Shown in pieces: positions 22,133-34,990 of a stretch of 64,000 bases of DNA. This DNA comes from Clusia tigrina (taxonomy: Eukaryota > Arthropoda > Insecta > Diptera > Clusiidae). Under the pieces are notes generated by a model that was not told the origin of the DNA, made no database searches, and worked only from the letters and a program-made list of their open reading frames with translations. The stretch spans positions 195,610,695 through 195,674,694 of the forward strand of contig OV050032.1 of NCBI GenBank assembly GCA_920105625.2, given 5' to 3'. Made by a program: the position numbers and the translations under genes. Each line of letters starts with the position of its first letter. The first letter of the stretch is position 1.

Positions 22133-25100
22133 TTTTTTTTTTTTTTTTCTTATATATATATTTTATTGAATCTTCTAAGAATATCTTAGAACTAACAATA
22201 AATCTTCAGAGTATATTTAACATATCACTATTAAATTCATATCAATCATTACCAACCTCCCAGTGCCAGTGCTTTGAGGAGTTATGGTATATGAAAAGAA
22301 GTAGCGCAATACTTAAATAATAGCGTAATGAATAAGCTTAAAATCTAGTTTGTTGCTAAGCGCAGCACGTCCATCCTTTTCAGGCGGGTGTGTCCTTGAT
22401 GCTGTAGTAGGCGCCTCGTTAATGCATTGGGATGCTTGTCTAGCTTTGCTAAGTAAGATTCAGTAAGTCGGGAAACTTCTTTAGTTACATACGGGATATG
22501 TAAATCTCTGTGGATGTTAACGTTTTTGATGTACCAAGGAGCATTGGTAATCATTCGAAGGATTTTCGATGGGGCTTTTTGCAGCTTTTCGACATTTGAG
22601 GGTGAAGCATTACCCCAGAGCTGGATACCTTAGGTCCATATGGGCTTGATAATGACTTTGTAGAGTAGAACTTTAAAGTCCAGTTTGAGCTTGGACTGCC
22701 TGTTCAAAAGCCAGTTTAGCTCGTTTATTTTGAGTTTAATCTGAGTAATTTTTGCACTTATATGCTTTGCCCAAGTAAGTCTGCGATCTAAATGCATTCC
22801 TAGATATTTAGTTTCTGTCGCCTGAGGGATCGGCTTGGTGTTAATTTGCACAGGGGGGCAAGTACTCCTGCATAGAGTGAATGTGACATGAACGCATTTC
22901 GACTCATTGACTTATTGATTCTCCAGTGGTCAAGCCATTCCTGAAGCATGTTGACGTGTACTTGGAGAAGTTTTGATGCCTCTTTCGGATTTGTGTGAGT
23001 ACACAATATGTGGCTGTATCATCGGCAAAAGTATAGGTGATAGTCTTGCAGTTTGGGGGGCCTAATACGCTGCCTTAAGGTACACCAGCTTGTATAGGGT
23101 ATTCATCTGAGATGAAGCTTTTTTGTTTCACCACAAAGCGTCTACCTGAGAGATAGCTTTCGAGCAATGTGTAGATGTTAGGAGGTAACATACATTTCAG
23201 TTTGTGCAAGATTCCTTCGTGCCAGACCTTATCAAATGCCTGAGTGATGTCGAGAAAAACTGCGGAACAGTATTGCTTCTTTTCGAACGTTTCTTGTATA
23301 GTGTTTACAATGTGATGAACTTGTTCGATAGTACTGTGTTTTTCTCTAAACCCAAACTGGTGGTTTGGTATAACATTAGACTGTTTGACAACGTCTTTAA
23401 TACTATCAAACTTTCAAAGAGTTTTGATTGATAGCAGACTAATTGGTCTGTAGGAAGAGACGGTGGGTCCTTTCCAGCTTTGGGAATCATGGTAATTTGG
23501 GAAATTTTCCATGAGTAAGGAAAGAATCCAGTGCGTATTATAGCATTTAATATATGCAAGAGATGCATTGTGGCTATTGCTGGGAGCTCTTTTATCATTT
23601 GGCCCGTAATCAGATCACGCCCTGGAGATTTTTTGGCATTGAGTTCTTTGATAGCGTTTGTCAGCTCCTTTTTGGCAATCGAGATACCATTGACGCTAGG
23701 GATAGCATCAACCGCCGTTAGAGAACGGTCGGAACTAGCAAGATTAGGGGTGAACACTTGCTCCAAATGATTTGCGAATGCTATTCCCTTTTCTGCATCA
23801 CTTCTTGCCCAGTTGCCGTTGGGAAGGCGTATTGGTGACTCCATTTGAATGGGTTTTTTCGAGTTTTTGGCCGTTCGCCATAGAGAATAGCTTGAGGCTT
23901 CTGTAGGACAGAGCGTCTCTACAAACTCGTGAAACTCGGAGGTTTCCTTTTCTTTTAGAAGGTGATGCAGTTTTTTAGTACATTCATTCAGTTTCTTCTT
24001 CCAAGAAGGTCATCTCTGCAATTGCCATTCTCTCCTAAGAGATCTTTTTTCGGAGAGGAGCTTCAGAATGTCTTGGGGAGTACACTCTTGTTGGGTTTGA
24101 GCTTTAGAAAGTGGTGTAGCAATTTTTACTGTTTGGGATAGCAATTGAGTGAAATTGAAAATAGCGGAGTTTATTTCCTGCTTAGACTTTAAGGAGGTCT
24201 TTGTTTCAAGATGTGAACTTATGAACATTTTATATTTAAGCCAGTCTGTATTCTTGTAGTCGAAACTACCACTCACGTTTTTCTGATAGGAGTTTTCAGA
24301 AAAGATAGTTATTATTGTGGGAGTGTGATCAGAGGACAGCTCCAGAGAGGAATGCACAAGAGAGTGTACATTATTTATACCTCTAGTGATTGCGAAGTCA
24401 ATAAGATCTGGAATCTTCTGTTTGTCGGATGGCCAGTATGTAGGCTAATCATTGGACAAGACATTAAGACCAAGAGCATTTATCGCAGAGAAGAGTTTTC
24501 TGCCTTTGGGAGTTACTAAACGTGAGCCCCAATGAGTATGTTTAGCATTAAAGTCTCCAGCAGCAATGAACTTAGCATCGAGAGTACTAAAGAATTGTTT
24601 GTATTGCTGCTCATCTATATTAAACCTGGGTGGGCAATAGATGGATGATACTGTCAAGCCTTTGATGTATTCTTCGAGCTGAATAGTCGTCGCTTGTAGA
24701 TAGTCGGTACAGTATCCTTGCATTGGGAAATGCTTTATTCTATTCTTGATCAGAATGGCTGTACCACCACGTGCTTTGCCACCGGGGTGTTTGGTGTCAT
24801 AAACTTTGTATCCCGCTATCTGGACACAATTTTTCTGAGTAAGGTGAGTTTCAGAAATTAGCATCAAATCTATTGAGTTATCGTTGAGAAATAGTTTGAG
24901 CTCATTTTTGTGCTGACTTATGCCATTTGCATTCCAATGACAGGTTTTGTTAATAGGGATTGCAATAGCATGTTCTTATTACGTATCATGTCTTGCATCA
25001 TACTTTGCATTGAGTACATAAATTGCGTCATATTTGCGATGAACTCTTGTAAAGTCTTTTCAAGAGTACTCTCATCAGTTTTAGGTGTGGTACCTTTGAG

Positions 25101-25223
25101 AATATTTGCGTAAGAAATACTTGAAGGCTGTGCTTCACTGGCAGAGTTTTATCTTGTTTTGGCTGAGGTGCAAATTTATTTTTTATATGAGCGTATACAG
25201 TGCAGCCTCTGTAGAATTGATGA
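22133..25223 (-). mobile_element. Jockey-clade LINE, 5'-truncated, with 11-bp TSD
   Basis: Minus-strand, about 3.1 kb, with a polyA tail (plus-strand T run 22132-22148). The 5' part is the end of ORF1 (SYANILKGTTPKTDE), stopping at 24918-24920. ORF2 overlaps it, starting in WNANGISQHKNELKLF. The apurinic-type endonuclease follows (24867-24445: LISETHLTQKN, GGTAILIKN, AAGDFNAKHTHWGSR), then RT (24357-22345) with LITGQMIKELP, MIPKAGKDPP, YTFADDTA near 23025 and the C-terminal APWYIKNVNIHRDLHIPY. At least four frame breaks or stops make it inactive. TGGGTTAGAAT flanks both ends (22122-22132, 25224-25234). Confidence 0.93.
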
Positions 25224-25234
25224 TGGGTTAGAAT

Positions 25235-26205
25235 AACAATATCATTCAGTTGAGGTTAAATAAACGTTGGGCAAGGAAATATATTTCTGTTTCAATCCAA
25301 GTTTTGGTATCCAAGCTTTGAACACATTTGATAACTAGTTCATACTTTGAATAATTCAGTTCATTCATCCTGGATACACAGAATCCCATTCTAAGTGTCG
25401 TGTTTGTCATTTACTTTTGGCGGATGTGAAAGGCATTTAACAAAGTGACTTGGCATTTCAACATGTGTGTAAACACCAAATTGCTCAAAGCGATAAATCG
25501 ATGGTTGAAAAAAGGACATAAATTGAATGTAAAAAGCCGTATGAGCGATTGGTGGGCGTTTGCACATAAGCAACATTTGCAATTTGTTGAGTGTCTTGCA
25601 ATATTTGAGTGTGCAAACAACATAAAAATTGCAATCAAAAACGAATTTGCCATTTACCCACACCGTGCTCACCGCTCCCCACCAGGCAAGCAGTCAACAA
25701 CTACAGGCAAAATTACAATTGACTACGCCGCAAAAAATATCCTTCTCGTAATCTATTTGCACACTTCCCTTACATTTCCAGCAGTATAAAAAGGCAACAG
25801 AAACACCAAAAAGTAGCAGAAAAAGTAGCGTTCAAAGTAGAACTCAAGTAAAAAGAAACAAACATAATTTATAATCGATCAACGAAGACTACAGTGAAAT
25901 TCAAGGACACACTTCACAAACATACTTCAGTTTTGAGCAAAATAGAGTTTAGGATGAATTGGTTAACAACAGATTGGATGCTTTTGGCAAACACAGCGCA
26001 CCCAGTCTGATAGTTCCAACTGCATTACTGACTTGCAGTTGAAACCACCAAACTTCCGAGTCAATTTCCTTCACTGCAGAAACAGGCCCAATATACGCAA
26101 CACGCCTACCATAAACAGGATATTTGAAATTTGAAATTGTGATACAAGCTCCAAAACTCTTCATCTTAATATTCGAAATGTTTGTGGGTGAAGCACCCTT
26201 TATAA
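25235..26205. other. Unassigned region with a TATA-like element
   Basis: No gene is supported. A TATA-like element with an A-rich leader-like sequence lies at 25785. The open frames 25445-25789 (plus) and 26296-25949 (minus) resemble no family I know; the minus frame begins inside a LINE 3' end. Confidence 0.45.
25785..25794 (+). promoter_or_regulatory. Possible TATA box
   Basis: TATAAAAAGG, followed by an A-rich purine-biased stretch of about 150 bp that resembles a fly 5' leader. No open frame of a recognisable protein follows, so either the promoter is orphaned or the match is chance. Confidence 0.25.
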
Positions 26206-26295
26206 TAGATAGGTAGGAGTGGCCGCCCAGTTTGTGAAAAGCACACTTGAGCACACATAGTGGCCCCTTGTGATACCACGGTGTGGCGCCGTTCA
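26206..26295 (-). mobile_element. LINE 3' UTR scrap with (TACC)-type terminus
   Basis: The plus-strand sequence taggtaggagtggccgcc ... gtggccccttgtgatacc matches the 3' end of the LINE copy at 39655-39720 (minus). Only the UTR and tail are present. Confidence 0.6.
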
Positions 26296-28399
26296 AGCAC
26301 TGACTAAAAAGTTCCCTTACTTGGGATGGTGATAGTCAGCGCAAGAACAGCGCCAGGAAAGGCACACTCTTTACAATCCTTCTTGCAACTTTATTTAACT
26401 ATTTGGTGGTCCTTGCAGTCAGTTTTGCCACGGCTACACAGTCAATATGTCGTTCAAGAAGCCCTGTAGCGCACAGTGTCAAGCGAATTCGTGTCATCGT
26501 TAATTTCCTCTTTAACAATCCGCTTAGCATCCCAACGAGCAATACACAGGATAATATCAGCAATCATCGGCGCCTTGATTGCCAACTACGCTCATTTGCA
26601 TAGCTCCATTTTCCAGACGCAGCGTTTATTGTTGGGGGAACGTGCTGCGACAGAGAACCTCACAAACTGTCGCTTTGCGAGAGTGCATTGTGTCGCTGCC
26701 AATAACTGTGGCCACAATCGCTCACGGCCACTTAAAGGAAAATAATCAAGTCTTTAGGGATGAGCTGATTGAATTTTTCAACTGGAGGAAATTGCAAGAA
26801 AACGGATTTTGTGCGCGTCTCCTTTTCAATGCAAATATAAGGACATGGCCCGCAATTAGATTACTTCGTCTGCATTGATTTTGATGTGTTTTTCATTTGG
26901 AAAGATTCGAAATATCCTGCATAATCACAGAACTTCACTAGACATGCAGATGTGGGGTTTTCTTTCCATCCAATACATCTTAAAGGATTCCATCCAACAC
27001 ATCTTAAAGGAACCAAATTGCAAAATGTTTCATTGTTGTACTTACAAACATGAATGAACTCACACTTGAGAATTCTCAGAGAAGATTAATAAGACAATTG
27101 AGAGATATTTGTTTCTTCTAGAAGAAAAGGAAGATAAAGAATCCCACATCAAAATATTGGCGGGAATTCCTGGAAGAATTCCACTCATATTAAATAAAAA
27201 AAATTATCAAGAATAAACGCAGTGGCCCCACATTAAGGCAAATACTCTTAAATTTAAGAATTCATTCCTGCATTCCTTAGTAAATGAGGGTTTCTTCTTT
27301 GGTTCTGGAAACACCTACAATGGCCTAAGCTGAATCTCTGCAGTCATTCGAATGTATTCAAGTATACACGTTCATACTTGCCACATGGCGTCCTATTTGG
27401 TGTCACACACATTTACCAAAAGCTAACCCTAGATACAAGTTAAAAGTGGACTCAAGTCAGAAGGTTTTGGTGCTCAAAGAACCAGTGAACCTACGAATCT
27501 TCTCTTGATGTCACTGCGCGGAAAGAGTGCATTGTCTGTTTACGCTCTTGAGCCTTGTCTGTTTGTGCTCTTAAGCCTTGTCTGTTTGTGCTCTTGATCG
27601 CATGCTGCTTCATGCTCACTTTGATAGAACTTATCGTTGCCTGCATTCCTAGGGGAAATATTGCTCTCTAACTGCACCGCACTGGCCCTAATTCTGTTCC
27701 AATATACGCGATATCAGCAATTTCTGCACCGTTCTATGTGTAATTTCGGTTGCTCGTGATGCAGCCACAAGCAACTTTCAGTCTACACCATTATCTACGT
27801 CCCCCCCCCCACCAATACCTTAGCCATTCTTCACAATGTATAATGTTCAAACTGATCTCAAATAGCACTTACCGGAGTCTCTATTGGAAGAAATATTGAT
27901 CAAATTCATGAAATTTTGTTTGACGACGCCTCGCAAGGATCGCTGTTATCTAGGATTTTGATTTCTAGTACCTACGAGTGTACAATTGATCTGTGTATGC
28001 GTCGCTTTATAAAATTCCGGTAACAAAATTCGCAAGAGCTCCAATTATGAACTTTAACTCAAACGCTTTAGTTGTGAATTGTGGATGCGGCAGTTTATTA
28101 AACTTGTGTCCTTCATAAGTAGATTAGTACTAAATTGTATCATTAAGACATCCAAGAAGGACTTCGTTGCTGTAAATTTAAACAAGGTCTCGATAGTAGT
28201 TGGTACGAGTAAGAGTTCAATTTAATTTATCCTGTTATTGATATACTGTTCCAATCCGTCATGCCCCGTAACTAAATCTACAAAAATAATGTTTATCCTT
28301 GTCAGTTTTTTAAGGGTACTAGAGGCGCACACAAACAGCACCAGTGGATGTTAATAAGCTACGAGTACTTAACCTAAATTATCAAATACAAATACTATC
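26296..28399. other. No recognised gene; small tandem repeats
   Basis: Two short tandem arrays are visible: catcttaaagga-containing units at about 26968-27016 (two copies) and a 23-bp unit ttgtctgtttgtgctcttaagcc at about 27530-27600 (three copies). A C run lies near 27801-27811. No coding feature supported. Confidence 0.55.
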
Positions 28400-29615
28400 C
28401 CGTGATGGATGGCTCGACTCGCACGGTCTCAGTCTGGCTACTGAGAAGAGAAAACGGAGCTTATTCTTCTCACGAGGAAGCATATAGCCCTGGAAGTAGA
28501 TATGCGGGTTCATTCTGAAACCATAAAGACCTCGGAGACCCTGAAATACCTAGGAATCAGAATCAACAACAAACTGACCTATTGGGCGCCAATAGAACAC
28601 GCAGCGGAAAAATCAGTCACAATAACCTCGGCGCTGGCTAGACTAATGGCCAATATCGGAGGACCCCTCGCAAGCAGCAGGAAGCTCCTGATGGACACGA
28701 CGCAATCGATACTGCTGTATGGGAGCGAGGTGTGGGCCGACACACTGAAAACCGAGCACCGACGAAAAATACTCGCTAAGTTACAAAGAAGTGCTGCCCT
28801 TCGCGTAGCTTCGGCGTACCGCTCAGAGTCAGAAGCCGCAGATCTAGTGATTGGCGGAACGATACCAGTAGATCTGCTAGCGCGAGAGAGAAGAGAGCTT
28901 TGGATGCAGAAAAGAGAACATGAAGTTGAGAGCGCTACAAATGAGGCTGACCACAAGGAGCACGCATCATACAGGAACACTGCAGGCGAAGCCACTTCCA
29001 ACACAAGAGGTGACGGCGGCGACACAAATGGTAATGCTAATCCACTACAATAGTTATACCGATGGCGACACAAGCAATTCGAGGGGAGGCGCAGCCCACA
29101 GAGATGCAAACGACACGCGGCGGCGGATTAGAGCTTACACAATCAAGCCATGGTAGGAGCGATGGGCGGCAGACACGCAAGGCAGATGGACAGCGAAAGC
29201 AATCCCACACGTGGAAAATTGGTGTAGTAGACCCTTTGGAGAAGTGAACTACTCATAACGCAGTTGCTTTCCGGACACGGGCATTTCCTCAAATACCTCT
29301 ACAACATGGAAAAGGCAGAAAGCCAAGATTGCATCTACGGCGACACGCCCATCGATGACGCAAACCACACTTTCTTCGTGTGCGAAAGATGGAAAGAAGA
29401 TCGCAAAGTCCTCGAAGACAGGCTAGCACATCTTAATGCCGATACCATGGTGAACAAAATGCTTGAGAGTCCAGAGACTGGCAATTGATCGCCACCTTTA
29501 CCGAGAGCATTTTACGTGCCAAAAAATGGGACCTGGACGCCGGTATCTAGTCGGTAACCTTTCACTGGTTTAGAGAGGGACACCACCCTGAAGGCATGTA
29601 TACGCGGTCCCAGGG
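28400..29615 (+). mobile_element. R1-clade LINE 3' fragment
   Basis: The plus-strand thumb region (ETLKYLGIRINNKLTYWAPI, SALARLMANIGGPLASSRK, SILLYGSEVWADTL, RSAALRVASAYRSESEAA) runs 28502-28900. After a frame break comes the R1-type C-terminus LLSGHGHFLKYLYNMEKAES ... CIYGDTPIDDANHTFFVCERW (29264-29488). The palm, endonuclease and ORF1 are absent. The 3' UTR continues to about 29610 (gacaccaccctgaaggc). It is a different copy from the one at 17.5 kb. Confidence 0.85.
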
Positions 29616-30699
29616 TGGAACAAAGTCAAAGAAGGCAGAAGATTTTTAGTGGATGCGAACTCCACATACCATCGGAGTGACGACACCTTTGACGATGCGG
29701 TCGGCAGTTTGTTATCCCTAAAGAAACTATCCAGTGATCGAACTATTAGCAATCACTAATTATGGTGTGAACTTTATAAGGGCAGTGCTATTAAACTTCA
29801 ATACCTGTATAAACAACCGCCAACTCACTCACAGCCCCACTTCTTCGGCACGAATTGGCACAAAATCTCTTGAACGCATAAAGAAATCTTATTTTATTTT
29901 ATTTATTATTTATCTCCACCAAGTTTTGTGATCTGTGTCCTCGTATAGTGTCACTTAGAGGCACTCAAATTGACTGCTTAAGTTTCTCTTTCCTGAGAGG
30001 TTTCAATTAAACTCAATTAAAACTTTGCTTTAAGCAGTTAATTAATATATTTTTTCTTTTCTAGGTTTGTGAGTATTTTGGAGATTTGTGCACAGAGCGG
30101 ACAAACTTTTCCACACAACTAAATCCTTCCCATGCCGTTGCTTTTATTTTCTCCGCTCCTTCGCTCTTGCAACCGGTGCCAGACGCTGACAAACGTGTGC
30201 CAATGCAGTCATTTTTAATGGTGCTGAACTATCAAAGAAGTCTGCTTCACTGCACTTTAAAAGTTCCAAGAGCCAAATGAGCAGAACGAACACTGTTCAA
30301 TAATTTCTCAGCCTGCCCTAAACTAACGATTAAACGAATTGAAAATAACAACTGTAATTGGCGTAATATTTCCACATAAGTTGCGAGTGGCTTCACAGGA
30401 TCAGAACGTATTAAACTTGCTTCCATTATAGACGATTATTATACGAGTAATTGGCACGGGCCTTGAGTTTTCTTAATTGCAAACCCAACTCTTTCAGCAC
30501 CTGCCGAACTAATATCGTGAGCAAAAGCACTCACAATTCAAATTTTAAGCACATTACTTAATTGAGCGGCTCAAGGCGAGCTCACAATGGACAGCTGTCC
30601 CGTATGGACATGCGACCATATTAGAATCCTATACGGACATACCCAGTGATATTGATTACCTTCCTTCTTCTCTTTGTTTCGAAGAAATATTTAAGTAAA
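29616..30699. other. No recognised gene
   Basis: About 1.1 kb of AT-rich sequence. A pyrimidine tract ending in ctag at 30052-30064 looks like a splice acceptor, but no recognisable exon follows. Confidence 0.45.
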
Positions 30700-31783
30700 G
30701 ATTCCTCCCAGACAGGAATGGTTCGAAGGGGATCGTCACCAGATACTCCCATCAAGATATACACAATCGGTTCAAAGACGAATACCGGTGTAGGATCAGG
30801 GTTTTATTGAGAATCCACCAAACTAATGGATCACACTATAGTGTTTTTCAGGCGGAAATAACCGCCTTGAATTGGTTGAGGATATACGAGGTAACCGGTG
30901 AGGATATCTGCATTTTATCAGACAGCCAAGCTGCACTAAGGGCTTTGGATGCAGTCCAAATAACATCATGGAGTGTCTTAGACTGTCACCGATCTCTTAA
31001 TGAGATGGCTAAACAATTCCATATCCATTTATGATGGGTACCAGGTCATAGGGATATACCAGGGAACTGCAAGGCTGATCAACTTGCGAGAGACTGCACG
31101 TGTACGCCAAATGTTAGTAGACTAGTGGGTATATCTCTCGCGACTTGTAAGCTTCTCATAAGGGAGACACTAATTAACGATACCAGTCAAAGGATGATCT
31201 AGGCCCTACCTGCGAAATCGCACTCAATAGACTACAAATTAAGACTAATAGGAGCCCTCCTGGGACATTGTCTAATAAAGAATATCATTAAACTCAATGG
31301 ACTACCAATTAGGATTCTAATTGGATCCCTCACGGGACATTGTCTAATAAGGAATATCATTATACTCAATGGACTACAAATTAGGACTCTAATAGGAGCC
31401 CTCACGGGACATTGTCTAATAGGAAATAACAGAAGAATGGGAGTTTATACGCATGATTTCTGTCCCAGCTGCAGGAGTGAGGAGGAACTGGAAACGGTCC
31501 AGCATATTTTCTTTGCATGTCCAGCTTTTGCTAGAAATTGGGAACACTTACTAGGATCCCACTTCTTAACAAGTATAGATAATCTATACCAATCAGGTGC
31601 TAATAACCTTCTACGCTTTACTAAAGGCTCAGTTTGGTTCAATCTGGAGGAGGAAGCGTAGCAGTCCGCGACTCATGGGCTCACAATGGACCCAACTGAT
31701 GGGGTAAGTGGCATCACTGTTTTATTGGTGATGCGGCTGCGCAACTTATCTACCTACCTACCTACCTACCTACCTACCCACTT
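30700..31783 (+). mobile_element. LINE 3' fragment: RNase H, CCHC-like end and (CTAC)n tail
   Basis: The plus strand carries a decayed TDGSK motif (about 30755, IYTIGSKTNTGVGSG), then VFQAEITALNWL, DICILSDSQAALRAL, a stop, WVPGHRDIPGNCKADQLA, and a C-terminal DFCPSCRSEEELETVQHIFF with CPAF (31437-31661). A 72-bp triplication lies inside it. The 3' end is (CTAC)n at 31742-31777. Stops at 31033 and 31198 and frame changes show it is dead. Confidence 0.88.
31222..31425 (+). repeat. Three tandem copies of a 72-bp LINE coding segment
   Basis: gggacattgtctaata occurs at 31262, 31334 and 31406, exactly 72 bp apart. Each unit encodes the LINE motif LxGHCLI plus flanks, and 72 is a multiple of three, so the frame is kept across the copies. 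Related LINEs in this window have the motif once. Confidence 0.95.
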
Positions 31784-33099
31784 TATTGAGCTTACATCGA
31801 AAGCATGAACTATGAATGTTCCATGAATGAATGCAGTCAACGCACGCCCTGTATTACTCATACGCGGTTTCTGTTATATTGCAGTAAGCACTCAAACGCT
31901 ACTACGTGCTTCCGCAGCGGGGTGACTTCACTGAAGAAACTATGAGGATAATTATAAGGATCCTAGCAGCTTTATGAATAAGTATTTTTAATATCATCCG
32001 CGCACAATTGTTAAGAGCTCAATAAGTTCAGTCGCAGTAACAATGACAAGACAGCAATTGTGTTGGCTTTGGCCTATGCGCGTATGTGTGCGTATGTGTG
32101 TATGTGTGCGTATGTGTGCGTATGCCGAAGTGTGCGTATGTAGCGCAAAATTATATAGATATGCGCATTAGTTGAATATCATATTGGTTGTTGTAAGGAC
32201 GCATTAGTGGCACGTCCTTGGGTGTTTAGATAAGTAGCATTGGAATATGGTAATCAAGGCTCCCTGGAAGGTTTGCCCTGCCCTCTCTGATACACTGCAT
32301 TCGCTTTGCACTGCACACTTTTGAACTGCCGTCATGACTACGAAATAAGTGTGGGAAATTTCTGCTCTTTCTGGGTTGGAACTAGCAACAGTTTCCTTCA
32401 ATGAAATTGTCTTTAAAGCGAAAACTTAAATTTACAATCTTCAAATCAAATGTAGTTTCAAGCTCAACGAATTCAATACAAAATATTCAGTAAATATTCA
32501 TAATCTCAGCCAACTAAGCCAACTATTCTTAACTTGTCAATAACACTTGATTGCATGCAGTACGTCGACATTAAGGTCACTAATCTACCTTCCACTTGAA
32601 GTGAAATGTACAGAAATAAAGAGAGAATGGGGCGTGTAGGGTGGGTGCCAACCATGTAAGTAAGTTGTGTAAATAATGACAGCAGCAATTTCCATATCGA
32701 TGACAACAGCGAATTACAATATTCAATCACAACAAATAACAACAACTCCAGTTGGGAGATTGCTGCAAAGACACAGAAGAAAAGCAGCAATGGACGAGCA
32801 GCAGGTTTTTTAATTCACTTCATCTGGTAATGGCGGAACTTGTCAGTAGAGAACAACACAAAGAATTTGCGTTCATTTCGTTTTGTCCTTTCATTTTGTC
32901 CTTCTTGTAGATAATAGGCATGCAATTTAATACGTGACTTTTTTCCAGAGAGCTTGTTGTTGATGTAAGAATGCGGTTTTTTTGGACAATGCCAAATACG
33001 AAACTCACTTAAAATGGAATACGGAAAGCCGCAACAAAAGTAGCAGCGACAACAGAATATTTGACCACGAATTGTTTGGTTCTGTTGTTGTTCGATTAT
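31784..33099. other. No recognised gene; one microsatellite
   Basis: A (gtgtgcgtat)-type microsatellite lies at about 32083-32137. The rest is AT-rich with no coding signal I can support. Confidence 0.5.
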
Positions 33100-34640
33100 A
33101 TTAGATTAGATTAGAGGAGAGCGGGATCTAGTCACCTAGTCTCAAGGATGGGTATGTGCCAAAAAGTTGCAGAGAAGTCAGAGTGGTTTTCATTCCAAAA
33201 GCGGGAAAAATAAATCACTGTACTGCACACCAAAAAGTCTCTCATCGTTTATTCTTAAAACACTGGAGAGACATCGATTTCTATATTAGAAGGGTTAACA
33301 ACATTTGCTCAAGGGATATCGCGCAACACGCATACCATAAGGGTAGGTCAGTGGATAGTGCACTTCATGAAGTGGTTGGTATCATCGAGAGGTCATTCAA
33401 CTATAAGGAATACAAGTTGGTAGGTTTTCTGGATATTGAGGGGGCCTTCAGCAATGTAAAAACAGAAGCGATCTGCAAGGCGCTGAGAGGGAAGGAATTC
33501 ATAGTGACATGGAGGGAAGGAATTCATAGTGACATGGAGGGAAGGAATTCATAGTGACATGGAGGGAAGGAATTCATAGTGACATGGAGGGAAGGAATTC
33601 ATAGTGACATGCAGGGAAGGAATTCATAGTGACATGGAGGGAAGGAACTCATAGTGACATGGAGGGAAGGAATTCATAGTGACATGGAGGGAAGGAATTC
33701 ATAGTGACATGGAGGGAAGGAATTCATAGTGACATGGAGGGAAGGAATTCATAGTGACATGGAGGGAAGGAATTCATAGTGACATGGAGGGAAGGAATTC
33801 ATAGTGACATGCAGGGAAGGAATTCATAGTGACATGGAGGGAAGGAATTCATAGTGACATGGATTAACACAATGCTAGAGTAAGCAGGGTCTTCAACGCC
33901 ACTATGGGGACGGCCTCGGTGAGCAAGAGGACTACAAGGGGTATGCCGCAGGGGGGTGCTATCACCTCTTCCATGGCTTCTAGTAGTAAATGAGATCTTA
34001 GAAACCTTCAAAGCAAAGATAACAAAGGTTGCAGCCTACGCTGATGACGTTGCCATACTAATCCCGGGCAAGTTTTTGTCAATGATTAGTGAAATCATGG
34101 AATCAGCACTGGGCGAGATTTCCAGATGGGCTGAGCGCAACGACTTAGGAGTTAACCCTACTAAGACGGAGCTAGTTTTGTTCACCAGGAAAACAAAATT
34201 CCCTCAATTCCCTTTGCCAAAGTAAAGTAGAGTGACGTTGAATCTCTCTTCAGAAGCCAGATATTAAGGTACCATTCTGGACTCCAAGTTAAATTGGAGA
34301 AGGAATATTGAGGAGAGAACAAAGAAGGGTTTGGCTGCATACTATGCCTGTAAAAGAATCTTTGGGAAAAAATGGGGATTGTCACCGTACATTGTGTATG
34401 GGATGTACACCACAATCATTAGACCAATTATCATCTACGGGTCCATAGTCTGGTGGAAGACGTTGGGAAGGAAATGTAATCAAAGTCGTATTGGAAAAGT
34501 ACGAAAAATTGCTAGCCTGGGAATTTCAGGGGCCTCAATAAGGTTTAAATATGTTATTTCACCTCTCAGTAGGGTGTTCATTCAGGGTTGTACCGCCAAG
34601 TGTGCTCTTAGACTGAGAGAGTGCAAAACGTAGAAATCTG
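33100..34640 (+). mobile_element. LINE reverse transcriptase fragment with internal minisatellite
   Basis: The plus-strand RT has VRVVFIPKAGKIN (33176), a degenerate RP-S-L block, DIAQHAYHKGRSVDSALHEV and VGFLDIEGAFSNV. A 25-bp minisatellite follows, then RTTRGMPQGGVLSPLPWLLV (about 33925), AAYADDVAILIPGK (34035) and the thumb GLSPYIVYGMYTTIIRPII. The YADD catalytic motif is intact, but the frame changes several times. The element has no endonuclease part here. Confidence 0.88.
33491..33863 (+). repeat. 25-bp minisatellite, 15 copies, derived from LINE coding sequence
   Basis: The unit gaaggaattcatagtgacat plus ggagg repeats with exact 25-bp spacing from 33491; the last copy starts at 33841 and is 2 bp short. 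Only a few copies carry a substitution (ggagg to gcagg twice, gaattc to gaactc once). A single unit reads GKEFIVTW and joins smoothly to the downstream RT sequence, so the array grew from the LINE's own codons. The period is not a multiple of three. Confidence 0.97.
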
Positions 34641-34689
34641 CCAACTATGGACACTTTACAATTTTCAGCGAAATAAAACGGAAGGATCA

Positions 34690-34990
34690 AAGCATAGTTA
34701 AGGTTCTCTTAGGGCTGAGCACACCTGCAGTAAGGGTGCTTACGGGGGTCATTACCGGGTATTGTGATATCGCACCAATGCTTCAACGTTGGCGTATATC
34801 GTCGAGCGGGCTATGCACGATGAAGAAGAGACCGAGTCGATTCATTACTTTTTATGTCAATGTCCAAGACTACAGTTGAAATGACTTCAATGTTTGGGGT
34901 CGCGCTTCTTCACAAGCTTGACCGAGATAACGAAGGTGGACCTATCGGATCTCCTCACTTTCATCTGGAAAATTGGCAGGATTCATGCCT
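34690..34990 (+). mobile_element. LINE 3' coding fragment
   Basis: Reads VLLGLSTPAVRVLTGVITGY, then a DEEETESIHYFLCQCPRLQL block with a frame change, then a Leu-rich tail. It is closely related to 15236-15480 (shared gagtcgattcattactttt-type sequence) and lies directly after another LINE fragment, probably a separate insertion or rearranged part. Confidence 0.7.

Noticed and set aside
28579..29109. Minus-strand 176-codon frame
   Set aside because: It is antisense to an R1-clade LINE whose plus-strand frame has clear RT motifs.
31222..31425. CRISPR-like array (also considered at 33491-33863 and 46687-47032)
   Set aside because: The repeats are contiguous tandem copies without unique spacers, in a eukaryotic context.
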